DNA of 64,000 bases, taken from assembly GCA_023525915.1 (NCBI GenBank), contig CP026657.1, positions 2,070,001 through 2,134,000 on the forward strand, read 5' to 3'. Under the pieces are notes generated by a model. It did no database searches and had not been told where the DNA came from. It saw only the letters and a list, made by a program, of their open reading frames with translations. The translations under genes and the position numbers were made by a program. This document shows, piece after piece, positions 8,587 to 16,265 of this stretch (the stretch's first letter is position 1; each line of letters starts with the position of its first letter). This stretch comes from Acetispira formosa (nom. nud.). Lineage in GTDB: Bacteria; Desulfobacterota; Desulfarculia; Adiutricales; Adiutricaceae.

Positions 8587-9792
8587 TTACACGCTGGCCA
8601 GAGCCGGACGATAGCTGGACATATTGCCCGCGAATTTGGCCGCCGAATAGGCGCTCAAAACGTGGCTGCCGAAGCTGTCGCCATTGGTCGCCAGACGCTG
8701 CGGGGTCGAAACACCCACTGTGTCTACCTTGACGCCCTGGGAGGATTTGTCAGCCGGTTTAGCTGCTCCGGCCTGATCCGTCGGCATCTGGTTCATCATC
8801 GACTGGGCCATTCCGCCAGCCATGGCGGCCTGGTCGGCTTCAGCCTGATTATTGCCGCCAGCGTTCTTCCGGCCCGGAATTTCAGCGCCCTGGGCACCCT
8901 CTACCTGGCCGCCCTGTTCGCCTTCACCTTCGCCGCCAGTCGCTTCTTCCTGGCGCTTGTCGGCCACTTCGCTTCTCAGCTTGTTAATGTCGGCTGAGGC
9001 TTGAGCCGCCACAGAGCGATCCTGGCTGGAAGGCTCGGCCGGGGCCATGGCCGCCCGCTTCACGGTTTCAGCATCCTTTAAGGCTTGCTCAGGATCGGAA
9101 CTGCCACGGGTGCTGATGGGAACTTCACCGCCAACGGCGTATTTTTTACCGTCCGGGCCGGTTTCATATTCATAGCTGGCCGATCCGGCCAAGCCGCCCC
9201 CGGCGGACATATGAGCCTGTTCATGAGTACGGACCTCCTGGTCGCGCTGCTTCATCTCCTGAACCTGCTTTTTCTCTTCCTCGCTCAGTTCCTTGTTGCC
9301 GGCACTGTCGGTATTTTCTTCACCGTCTTCGCCATTGCCTTTGGCTTCATCAGATTCTTCTGATTCCTCTGGCTCCGCGGCGGCTGAACTTCTGGCCAAC
9401 TGCTCACCGGCGGCCAGTTCTCCATTGAGCGACGCGCCATTGGCGAATTCTTCGCCTGGGGTGAAGGTTTGGGCCGCTTCAGCATCCTGTTCGGCCTGAT
9501 TTTCTTTGGCAGCGGCTTGCAAGAGGCCCAGCGAACCGTCAGCTGACAGCATGGCATTGGCTTCCGCACGGCCGGCGGCGATTTCTTCTGGGGTTTGCTC
9601 TTTTGGCGGAGGCGGCGGGGCCGGTTTGGACAGCCTTTCCGCTTCTGCCGATCTGGTGGTCTGAAGTTCTTGCTCTTCTTCCTGCTGGCTGACAGGCGCG
9701 GGACCCATTTCACTGGCCCGGCTCATCTTGGCAGTATAAAATCGAAGACCTACCGACAGACCATCGGATGCCAACGCATTTAAAAAGCTCAT
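8587..9792 (-). CDS. Putative metalloprotease, CJM1_0395 / SprA-related family
   Basis: A 401-residue acidic protein with no signal peptide. Residues 40-180 are low-complexity, rich in Glu, Ala, Pro and Gln. The conserved part is centred on QRDQEVRTHEQAHMSAGG, where HEQAH (190-194) fits an HExxH zinc-protease motif. It is followed by SYEYETGPDGKKYAVGGEVPI and a helix-rich region. This matches the family annotated as putative metalloprotease CJM1_0395 (SprA-related); activity is inferred from the motif, and substrate and location are unknown. The C-terminal third is again Gly/Gln/Ala-rich. The start follows GGAGG. It stands alone between short intergenic regions. Confidence 0.75.
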   Translation of the reverse strand: MSFLNALASDGLSVGLRFYTAKMSRASEMGPAPVSQQEEEQELQTTRSAEAERLSKPAPPPPPKEQTPEEIAAGRAEANAMLSADGSLGLLQAAAKENQAEQDAEAAQTFTPGEEFANGASLNGELAAGEQLARSSAAAEPEESEESDEAKGNGEDGEENTDSAGNKELSEEEKKQVQEMKQRDQEVRTHEQAHMSAGGGLAGSASYEYETGPDGKKYAVGGEVPISTRGSSDPEQALKDAETVKRAAMAPAEPSSQDRSVAAQASADINKLRSEVADKRQEEATGGEGEGEQGGQVEGAQGAEIPGRKNAGGNNQAEADQAAMAGGMAQSMMNQMPTDQAGAAKPADKSSQGVKVDTVGVSTPQRLATNGDSFGSHVLSAYSAAKFAGNMSSYRPALASV

Positions 9793-9942
9793 GGTCGGCC
9801 TCCCTGGCCGGAAATAAGCTCATTATCCGTAATGAGCTGAAGCGTACATCATTGAGACGACAATACACTTCAACATTCCTATCGGAAGCTCAAATCATAA
9901 ACTTTAATATTTTTTCAGATTTTTTTGGGAGGCTATGCAAAG

Positions 9943-10524
9943 CTAAATGGAATACCCAGCCAACAGGGCGGCCAGGGTTTGAGGCTCCAGTCCCGTTATG
10001 GGTATGAACGGGGGGGGATTTACCGCATGGTCGCCCAGAGACAGCCCATACCAGGCCACCGACCGCCAAAGACCCATCTTGTAGCCGGTTTTCTCATGAA
10101 CGCCCAAACAGTTGAATCCCATGGATTCATGGAGGTTCACGCTTTTATCATTGGGCAGGGTGATGAGGCTGTAAAGGTTTTGAACATTTTGAAGTTTAAG
10201 GATTTCAAACAGAATGGAATAAAGCTTCCTACCCAGCCCCCGCCCGTGGCTTTCAGGCGAAAGGTAGATGGAAAGCTCCGCGTTCCAATCATAGGCGGCC
10301 CGCTCCCCCTGGCGGTGGGCATAGGCGTAGCCTGAAATGGTCTCCCCCTGTTGGCAGACTATATATGGATACTCACACTGTATTGATTCCATCCTCCCGG
10401 TGAACTCATTCAGGCCGGGAGTTTCAATCTCAAAGCTTATGCCTGTATTCTCCACATAAGGCCGGTAAATGTCCACAATGGCGGCGGCGTCGGAGGTTTG
10501 GGCCAGACGGAAAGTCGTTTTCAT
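9943..10524 (-). CDS. GNAT-family N-acetyltransferase (PAT-like)
   Basis: The 193-residue product has GNAT features: an N-terminal FRLAQTSDAAAIVDIYRPYVENTGISFE, a central SIYLSPESHGRGLGRKLYSILFEIL that forms the acetyl-CoA pyrophosphate loop (motif A, GRGLG), and NLYSLITLPNDKSVNLHESMGF as motif B. The overall pattern resembles phosphinothricin acetyltransferase-like enzymes, but substrate cannot be inferred. The ATG at 10524 overlaps the stop of the upstream secreted-protein gene as TGATG, so the two are translationally coupled. The C-terminus has an unusual proline-rich tail. Confidence 0.85.
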   Translation of the reverse strand: MKTTFRLAQTSDAAAIVDIYRPYVENTGISFEIETPGLNEFTGRMESIQCEYPYIVCQQGETISGYAYAHRQGERAAYDWNAELSIYLSPESHGRGLGRKLYSILFEILKLQNVQNLYSLITLPNDKSVNLHESMGFNCLGVHEKTGYKMGLWRSVAWYGLSLGDHAVNPPPFIPITGLEPQTLAALLAGYSI

Positions 10525-11018
10525 CAAGCTTTGGCCAGTGAGTCAAACAGCGCTTTTTCGAGCGGATCGCTGCTGGTCATGCTGTTCCAGATCTGGGCCG
10601 TATCTCTCTCATATTTAATGGTGTCGCCGCCTTCGATATAGACCAGGACCTTGCCCCCCAGCTCAAACAGGGTGATGGTCATCTCCATGTCATTTACATT
10701 GGTGGTAAAATAATAGTTGTCGAAGCCGGGGACTTTTTGGGGCGCGGTGCCCTGCAACTGACTGGAAAGCACCTCAGCCATTTCCAGGTCGCTCAGGCCG
10801 TCGGAATCAGCGACCTGAAGGGCCACCCGGCAGGTTTTATCGGCTGATTCAGCCAGAATCTGGCCTATTTCAGGATCGTAACCGGCCGTCCAGCCCTCCG
10901 GCAAGTCGATGGTGACTGTGCCGCCCACAAAGGGTGCGCCCAAGGCGGGGAGAGAAAACAACGAGAAGATCAATATTGCCAGGACATTAATATATATGGA
11001 GCGTCGAACCCTGATCAT
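10524..11018 (-). CDS. Secreted/periplasmic protein of unknown function
   Basis: A 164-residue product starting MIRVRRSIYINV with an Ala-Leu-Gly-Ala signal cleavage region near residue 28. The mature part begins GGTVTIDLPEGWTAGYD, a pattern seen in small periplasmic beta-rich proteins, and contains DKTCRVALQV and many aromatic and acidic residues. I do not recognise a family. I chose the ATG at 11018 because AGGGAGA lies just upstream; an in-frame ATG at 11039 would add seven charged residues. It is coupled to the downstream GNAT gene. Confidence 0.65.
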   Translation of the reverse strand: MIRVRRSIYINVLAILIFSLFSLPALGAPFVGGTVTIDLPEGWTAGYDPEIGQILAESADKTCRVALQVADSDGLSDLEMAEVLSSQLQGTAPQKVPGFDNYYFTTNVNDMEMTITLFELGGKVLVYIEGGDTIKYERDTAQIWNSMTSSDPLEKALFDSLAKA

Positions 11019-11052
11019 GATGGTCTCCCTTTCTTTCATCCGATAGAAATTA

Positions 11053-11192
11053 GAGCTTGTTCGTAAATAAGGGATTTTGTTCTCTGGCTAGGCGCGAGTG
11101 TTTTTTAAGCGGAGGAATATATTAATATTTCGAGCATTAAAAAACGCGAGCAACAACGCCAGAGGGCAAAATCACTATTTACGAACAAGCTC
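11053..11192. mobile_element. MITE-like 140-bp palindromic element with TTA flanks
   Basis: The element starts GAGCTTGTTCG and ends CGAACAAGCTC; its first 17 bp are the exact reverse complement of its last 17, and the interior is also imperfectly self-complementary. It is directly flanked by TTA on both sides (11050-11052 and 11193-11195). A palindromic extension would give TAA on the right, so the TTA pair reads as a direct target duplication. No coding capacity is seen. The rest of the 336-bp gap 11019-11354 holds only AT-rich sequence upstream of the flavoredoxin-like gene. Confidence 0.65.
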
Positions 11193-11354
11193 TTAATGCT
11201 AACACAAAGACTTTTAGCTAGCAATTCTAATTATTCATTTTCCAAAGCCTTAAATTCAAGCCACAGAGTTTCAAAAAGTTACTGTTTCTGATATCCTTAC
11301 CACATCCACCGACGATGTCGGATGCTTAGAGCTTTATATTATATGGAGGTTGAG

Positions 11355-11921
11355 ATGAAAAAATCTTTGGGAGCCATAACCCTGGCCTTTCCACTGCCCG
11401 CTTTTCTGGTCGGTTCGTATGATTCTGAAGGGCGGCCGAATATCATGACCGCCGCCTGGGGCGGAATCGCCTCTTCCGACCCGCCGTGCATTTCCGTTTC
11501 CATCCGTCCGGCCCGCCTGACTCATGAGGCTATCTTAAAAAATAAAGCCTTTACCGTCAGCATACCCAACTCATCTCTGGCGGTGGCCACAGATTTCGCG
11601 GGCATTGTATCCGGCAAAAATACTGATAAATTTGCCAAAGCCGGCCTGACCCCGGTTAAGAGCGAACTGGTCAATGCCCCTTATGTGGGCGAATGCCCGG
11701 TGGTGCTGGAATGTGAATTGTATAAAACGCTCGATTTGGGCGCACATACCCTGATGGTGGGCAAAATTATCGACGTCAAGGCTGAAGAGGGGCTGGAAGG
11801 TGAGGGATCTTCGCTGGATATGGCCAAAGTCGACCCCATCCTTTTTAATTCCGGCGGCGATTATCACAAGGTGGGAGCGCCAGTCGGCAAAGCCTTTTCC
11901 ATCGGCAAGGAGCTTAAATAG
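11355..11921 (+). CDS. Flavoredoxin / flavin-reductase-like FMN-binding protein
   Basis: The 188-residue protein begins MKKSLGAITLAFPLPAFLVGSYDSEGRPNIMTAAWGG, as in flavoredoxin and the flavin reductase-like FMN-binding family. It continues with SIRPARLTHEAI and a KNTDKFAKAGLTP motif. Members bind FMN on a split-barrel fold and serve as electron carriers in sulfate reducers and other anaerobes. The ATG at 11355 has GGAGG 5 nt upstream; an in-frame ATG at 11322 lacks this. It is monocistronic, ending in a clear hairpin terminator. Confidence 0.88.
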   Translation: MKKSLGAITLAFPLPAFLVGSYDSEGRPNIMTAAWGGIASSDPPCISVSIRPARLTHEAILKNKAFTVSIPNSSLAVATDFAGIVSGKNTDKFAKAGLTPVKSELVNAPYVGECPVVLECELYKTLDLGAHTLMVGKIIDVKAEEGLEGEGSSLDMAKVDPILFNSGGDYHKVGAPVGKAFSIGKELK

Positions 11922-11940
11922 AGCCTCTGTTTCAGTGTGA

Positions 11941-11981
11941 AAAAAAACCGCCGCAACTTCATAAGTTACGGCGGTTTTTTT
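11941..11981. terminator. Bidirectional rho-independent terminator
   Basis: CCGCCGCAACTT and AAGTTACGGCGG form a 12-bp stem with one mismatch, preceded by a run of A and followed by a run of seven T. It serves the flavoredoxin-like gene (plus) and probably the convergent repeat-protein gene (minus). Confidence 0.88.
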
Positions 11982-11997
11982 GGCGGCGGCGTTTCAA

Positions 11998-13650
11998 TCA
12001 GGCCATACGGCCGATGGCCTGGGTGGCCAGCATGAAATCCTGCTGATGCCGCATGATTTTCATGGCCCGGACATAGGCCTGCTCCTGTGCGCCTGAACGG
12101 GCCTCTCCAAGGCTGGTGCCCGGCTCAACCAAAAGGTTAATGGCCGCCTGGGTGCCGCTTATCCAGGCTTGTTCCGGTTTTTTATGAATGCTGTGGAGCA
12201 GGTTGCCGGCCCCAACTTCCAGAAATTCGGGGCTTTCCGCGGCAGACAAATTTTCAATGACTCTTTGAGAAGCGAAAGTAGGGGCTTCATAATCATCTGA
12301 GATTGAAATACCCGATGAACCCAAATTGTCGTGGCTTCTTTGCAAAGAAGCTTTCCAAGCCACTGCGGGATCATTGTCGGGGCGTTCACTCCAGTTGACC
12401 GGCGAAATGGCCGGGAGTTCCGGGCCGGAACGTTCCAGCCGTTCGCTCATGACATTGATAGTCGCTTCCCAGGCTGTGGCCGGATCGCTGGTGGGCCTTT
12501 CGCTGTAGCCGGCAGCTCCCACCGTGACAATGGGCAGAAGGTCGGGGGTTTGTAAATTTTCAGCCAGTTTCCTGACGGTCGCCTGCCCGGCCACGGAGGG
12601 GTGATTTTCCGCCCTGTCGCTGAAAACTTCCGCCCCCACTGTGACAATCGGCAGAAGATCCGACTGAGCCAGATTTTGCGCGCTCCGGTTAATCGCGTTT
12701 TCCCAAGCCGAAGCCGGGTCGTTATAGGCCCGGTCGCTGTAGCCGGGCGCGCCGACCTGAACGATACTCGGCTCATCCACGGCCAGCCGTTCACGGATAG
12801 ATTCCTGGGTGGCCTGCCAGGCGACGGCCGGATCATAGGTATCACGATCGGTCAAAGCGGAGGCCCCGACGCTGACCCGTTCAATCCGCGGCTGGTCCAT
12901 CAGTTCGCGCATACGGCCCATAGCATTCTGGGCGGCGGAGACCGGGCTGAAATAGGGATCGCTGGTAATGTTAGGCGGGCCGGAGGTGACTATCGGGCTG
13001 AAAGGCTCAGATTTATTGGCCTCCAGATCTCTCATAGTCGCCTGAGCGGCGAACACTTCCTCCAGATTGATTCTGCTGCCCGGCTGGGGCGCTCTGGTGG
13101 CCGGGGCCTCAATACCGGTCAGGCCGGGTTCGTTCACATCGGCCGAGAGGGTGCCGCCCCAACGGTGAAATTCCGGCTGAAGCTGATAACTTTTGGCCCC
13201 GTTGATGGAAAACTGATACGGCAGAGCATCATCCCACCGCTGAGCCCGTTGAAGGATCTGCTGCGGATGGCGAACAATGGAATCCTCGGCCTTGGGATCG
13301 GAAGTGGGCTCACGGCGGGGGCTTATATTTAGATAGCGCTGAATCGCGTCAATAACCGTATCCACCTGAGGGCCGGGAGCGTTCTGCACCTGAAGGTGCA
13401 TGCTTTGGCGCATATGGCGGCCGGCCCGGGGTTCAAAATCGGTCACTGTGGCCACCTGTTCGTTGCTGACGGACGGCAGAGGTTTGGTGGCCCGGCCCAT
13501 GGCGATGCTGTTCTGGATGCTGTTATGATTCTGTACAGTGTATTGCAGACGGTCATTGGTGGCCGTTCGCACTGTGCTGAAGACATTGCCCGGCGCGGAG
13601 GTGCGGGGTGAAGTGACGGGGCTGGCCCCCTGGGAAGTTTTATCAATCAT
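11998..13650 (-). CDS. Tandem-repeat protein of unknown function
   Basis: A 550-residue protein with no signal peptide or transmembrane segment that I can see. Residues 200-508 are built of degenerate repeats of about 39 residues. The best four start at 261, 299, 338 and 377 with the pattern VGA..xSDR...DPA.AW.A......E.L, and more diverged units lie on either side. Each unit looks like an extended VGA strand or turn followed by an amphipathic helix. The N-terminal 190 residues are Gln/Pro/Ser-rich; the last 30 (KIMRHQQDFMLATQAIGRMA) form a helix. I do not recognise a family. GGAGG precedes the ATG. It is surrounded by repeats and an insertion sequence, suggesting an accessory locus. Confidence 0.7.
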   Translation of the reverse strand: MIDKTSQGASPVTSPRTSAPGNVFSTVRTATNDRLQYTVQNHNSIQNSIAMGRATKPLPSVSNEQVATVTDFEPRAGRHMRQSMHLQVQNAPGPQVDTVIDAIQRYLNISPRREPTSDPKAEDSIVRHPQQILQRAQRWDDALPYQFSINGAKSYQLQPEFHRWGGTLSADVNEPGLTGIEAPATRAPQPGSRINLEEVFAAQATMRDLEANKSEPFSPIVTSGPPNITSDPYFSPVSAAQNAMGRMRELMDQPRIERVSVGASALTDRDTYDPAVAWQATQESIRERLAVDEPSIVQVGAPGYSDRAYNDPASAWENAINRSAQNLAQSDLLPIVTVGAEVFSDRAENHPSVAGQATVRKLAENLQTPDLLPIVTVGAAGYSERPTSDPATAWEATINVMSERLERSGPELPAISPVNWSERPDNDPAVAWKASLQRSHDNLGSSGISISDDYEAPTFASQRVIENLSAAESPEFLEVGAGNLLHSIHKKPEQAWISGTQAAINLLVEPGTSLGEARSGAQEQAYVRAMKIMRHQQDFMLATQAIGRMA

Positions 13651-13875
13651 GGCTGACCTCCAAAAGCGGCCGCATTTTTATGCGACATGAGGTGCAAAGA
13701 GCCATATCCCTGGCTGTGGACAAAAAAACGCGCCCGGCGGAATCTTTTCGCGAGACGCTGTCCTTGCATTATATATAACCTCATCCATTGAGGTAGTACA
13801 ATTATATATTTACTTCAGGTAAACGTCAAGCATTTAGGCAGGGCAATCACTTGAGAGGGCAAAGGTAAAACCCGG

Positions 13876-14016
13876 CCGTGCGGGCGAAAAAATTTCTGAC
13901 GTCGCTCGTAATTTTCTCGTATTCCCGGCCGGGTGGCTTCAGTGGCGTTTTGCCTGTCCGGGCCCGTCCGGGGAGCAAAATTACGAGCGACTTACAGAAA
14001 ATTTTTCGCCCGCCCG
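13876..14016. repeat. Long hairpin with conserved apex, copy 1 (next to IS110)
   Basis: Arms at about 13880-13917 and 13973-14013 are near-complementary (GGGCGAAAAA...TTTTTCGCCC outer, GTCGCTCGTAATTTT inner). The roughly 65-nt apex, read on the minus strand, contains CTCCCCGGACGGGC, then TGAAGCCACCCGGCCGGGAA. The same apex occurs at 15420-15490 but with unrelated arms. No coding capacity. The rest of the 13651-14123 gap is AT-rich upstream DNA of the repeat-protein gene and the 3' flank of the transposase gene. Confidence 0.75.
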
Positions 14017-14123
14017 GCCTGGTCAGTGTCGGCGTTTGGGTGGGTGACGGTTGCGGTTTTCTTACATGAGCCAACTATGTCCAGCAACGGTGTCAGAAGT
14101 CAAGCAAAAAAGTAAAAAAGTTT

Positions 14124-15077
14124 TTACGTGATAGAAAAAGGATGTTTTTGAATATCCCACGTTGAATTTGAAATGAGCATAGCCCTCATGACCATCAACA
14201 GTTTTCTGACACAGGCGATGACGGCGACCTTATAAGCCTTGCCCTTGGCCCGGAAACCTTCATACCACTTTTTTACCACCGGGTTATGAATTAGGCAGGT
14301 GCGCATGATGCAATACAAAATGTTGCGCACCTTCTTCCGGCCGCCACTGATGTGCCGCTGGCCTCTATATTGCCCGCTGTCACGGTTGAACGGCGCCACC
14401 CCGGCCAGGGCGGCGGCCTGCTTCCGCCTCAGAGAGGTCAATTCAGGCATTTCCGCTATTATTACCGCTGCCGTTATAGGGCCGACTCCAGGAATGCTTC
14501 GCAGTATTTCATCGGCCCCTCTGGTCTCTTCGGAAGCAACAACCAATTGCCGAATACCTTTATCCAGTTCCAGTATTTGCGATTGCAGCATTTTAATGTG
14601 CTGGTCTATGCTGTTTTTCATTGTCGGCCTAGTATTTTCACGGTGCCCTTTTTCCATGGTGATCATGGTGATGAGCTGCTCCCTTCTAAGAAGGAGTTCC
14701 GATATTTGCAGCAGTTGCGGGGCTTTGGGCTGGTCGGGCTTCAGTTCGCGTGATTGTGCGAAACGTGCTATAATTTCAGCATCGATAGAATCAGTTTTTC
14801 CCAGACGGCCCAACGATCTGGCGAAATCTCTGATCTGTTTTGGGTTGGCCGCCTTCAGGGGTATGCCGGCCTTGAAAAGGGCCTCAGCCAGTTGGTTCTG
14901 GTAACCGCCGGTGGCCTCGAAGATGACCATCTCAGGCTGATCGTGAGCCAGGGATTCAATGAAAGCATTGATGGCCCGGGGAGTGTTTTTGATGGTTCCC
15001 TTGGTTGCCGTGGGCAGCTTGTGGAAATCAAGGGTGTCCTTGGAAACGTCAATTCCGATAACAGTTTGAAAAGACAT
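14124..15077 (-). CDS. IS110-family transposase (DEDD recombinase)
   Basis: A 317-residue product with the two IS110 domains. The N-terminal RuvC-like DEDD domain shows GIDVSKD (Asp10), FEATGGY (Glu54) and KTDSIDAEI (Asp96, Asp99). A middle coiled-coil is followed by the C-terminal Transposase_20 domain with SIPGVGPITAAVI and APFNRDSGQYRGQRHISGG, including the catalytic-type Ser234. Such enzymes recombine DNA guided by a bridge RNA encoded in the non-coding end of the element. The frame is full length and apparently intact. I prefer the ATG at 15077, with GATGAGG upstream, over 15089. IS boundaries cannot be fixed from one copy. Confidence 0.93.
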   Translation of the reverse strand: MSFQTVIGIDVSKDTLDFHKLPTATKGTIKNTPRAINAFIESLAHDQPEMVIFEATGGYQNQLAEALFKAGIPLKAANPKQIRDFARSLGRLGKTDSIDAEIIARFAQSRELKPDQPKAPQLLQISELLLRREQLITMITMEKGHRENTRPTMKNSIDQHIKMLQSQILELDKGIRQLVVASEETRGADEILRSIPGVGPITAAVIIAEMPELTSLRRKQAAALAGVAPFNRDSGQYRGQRHISGGRKKVRNILYCIMRTCLIHNPVVKKWYEGFRAKGKAYKVAVIACVRKLLMVMRAMLISNSTWDIQKHPFSIT

Positions 15078-15260
15078 GAAAAACCTCATCCTTGTAATAC
15101 GGGCTCAAAGTCCCTGGCAACGGTTCGAGTTCTTTTCATCGCTTGGGCGGCGGCCACGTCTAGACATCGAGCTTTAAGCTCAGGAGGGCGGACGGCCTGC
15201 CAGCCCGTGCCCGGTGGTGTTCACACCACCGGGCCTTTTTATTTATAACCTTAAAATAGA
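15078..15260. ncRNA. IS110 non-coding 5' flank, candidate bridge-RNA region
   Basis: This region lies directly upstream of the transposase and has no coding frame. It contains several potential stems: GAGCTTTAAGCTC near 15170, GGCCTGCC/GGC around 15195, and the strong hairpin at 15210-15233. In the IS110 subgroup the bridge RNA is encoded in this position, so the placement fits. I cannot identify target- and donor-binding loops without the element ends and a target site, so this is a positional inference. Confidence 0.4.
15210..15245 (+). terminator. Rho-independent terminator reading plus strand
   Basis: CCCGGTGGTG and CACCACCGGG form a perfect stem with a 4-nt loop, followed by CCTTTTTATTTAT. 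It terminates plus-strand transcription, although no plus-strand gene ends here. It may end an RNA made antisense or divergent to the transposase gene, or may mark DNA outside the IS. Confidence 0.65.
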
Positions 15261-15380
15261 TTGTCAGCAATTGGGGCAGCGGGCTGTCACGGTTGTTGCT
15301 TCCCGCTGGCTTGTTGGGGGTCTGCTCGCAACAACCACGCCACCCCTTTTTCCTTCTTCTTTTTCGTGCTTCTAATATAC

Positions 15381-15535
15381 AAGGAGGGCGGGGCGGTGAG
15401 ATTTCTCCAGAGGGGACCACGATTTTTGCTCCCCGGACGGGCACGGACTCACAAACCTCTTATGAAGCCACCCGGCCGGGAATAAGAGAAAAATCGGGGG
15501 CAACTATGGAGATATCTCACCGCCCCGCCCTCCGG
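15381..15535. repeat. Long hairpin with conserved apex, copy 2
   Basis: The outer arms GGAGGGCGGGGCGGTGAGAT (about 15382-15401) and its exact complement near 15512-15534 form a 20-bp perfect stem, with further TCTCCA/TGGAGA and CGATTTTT/AAAAATCG pairs inside. The apex repeats the one at 13920-13980 in opposite orientation (CTCCCCGGACGGGC ... TGAAGCCACCCGGCCGGGAA), yet the arms are unrelated to that copy. It ends just beyond the 3' end of the ABC ATPase gene. Confidence 0.8.
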
Positions 15536-15551
15536 GTTTCATCCTACCCAC

Positions 15552-16250
15552 TCAGACTGGCCGTACCCGAAATTCTTCAAAGCGCGCAAAAATATCAGGC
15601 GCCGCACCAAAGGCATAATCGCCTCCGGCTTTCAAGAGCAACCAGTCATCCACCAACGGAGCCACCAATCCCGGCTCGTGAGTCACCAAGATGGTAATGA
15701 CCCCGGCTTCCTTCAAGCGGGCCAAATCAGCCAGCATGGTTTTAGTGCCGTCCCAATCCAGCCCGCTCATGGGTTCATCCATAAAAATCAGAGCCGGACG
15801 GCGGGCCAACGCGGAAGCCAGAGCTAATCGCTTCTTCTGCCCCAGCGACAGAACTTCCACCGGTTTTTCCAGCAATCCCGTCAGTTGCCAGCGTTCCGTC
15901 AACTCAGCCAAAAGAGAGGCGACTGATTCATCGGCCAGATCCAGGCCCAGCTTTAAATCCTCTTCAGCCGTTTCACCCAATAGCCAGTGGTCAATGTTCT
16001 GCGGCAAAAGCGCGGAAGTGGTGCGCAATCTCTCCAAAGCGTCCACGCCTTCAAAACCTTCAAAGCTGATGGACCCCTCATCCGGTTCCAGAATCCCAGC
16101 CAGAACATTGACCAGAGTCGATTTGCCGCTGCCGTTGGCCCCGGCCAAGCCGACAATCCGGCCGGGTTCGGCGGCAAAATCAAGCCCGGCCAGTATCGGG
16201 AGGCCGGGCTCATAAGAAAAACCAAGATTTTTAATTCTTAACATTATCAA
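15552..16250 (-). CDS. ABC transporter ATP-binding protein (CbiO/BioM/EcfA-like)
   Basis: A 232-residue ABC ATPase. Walker A GANGSGKST at 37-45, Q-loop LLPQN, signature LSLGQKKRLALA, Walker B ALIFMDEP and the switch histidine VTHEP are all present, so it should be active. The short single-domain form and the LGFSYEPGLPIL start resemble ATPases of energy-coupling-factor importers (cobalt, biotin). The upstream co-oriented gene, 15 bp away, encodes a membrane protein that could be its partner. bioY lies 5 kb away; joining them into one biotin transporter is inference only. It could equally be another small-molecule ABC system. Confidence 0.82.
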   Translation of the reverse strand: MIMLRIKNLGFSYEPGLPILAGLDFAAEPGRIVGLAGANGSGKSTLVNVLAGILEPDEGSISFEGFEGVDALERLRTTSALLPQNIDHWLLGETAEEDLKLGLDLADESVASLLAELTERWQLTGLLEKPVEVLSLGQKKRLALASALARRPALIFMDEPMSGLDWDGTKTMLADLARLKEAGVITILVTHEPGLVAPLVDDWLLLKAGGDYAFGAAPDIFARFEEFRVRPV

Positions 16251-16265
16251 TTATATGGCCGGGTT

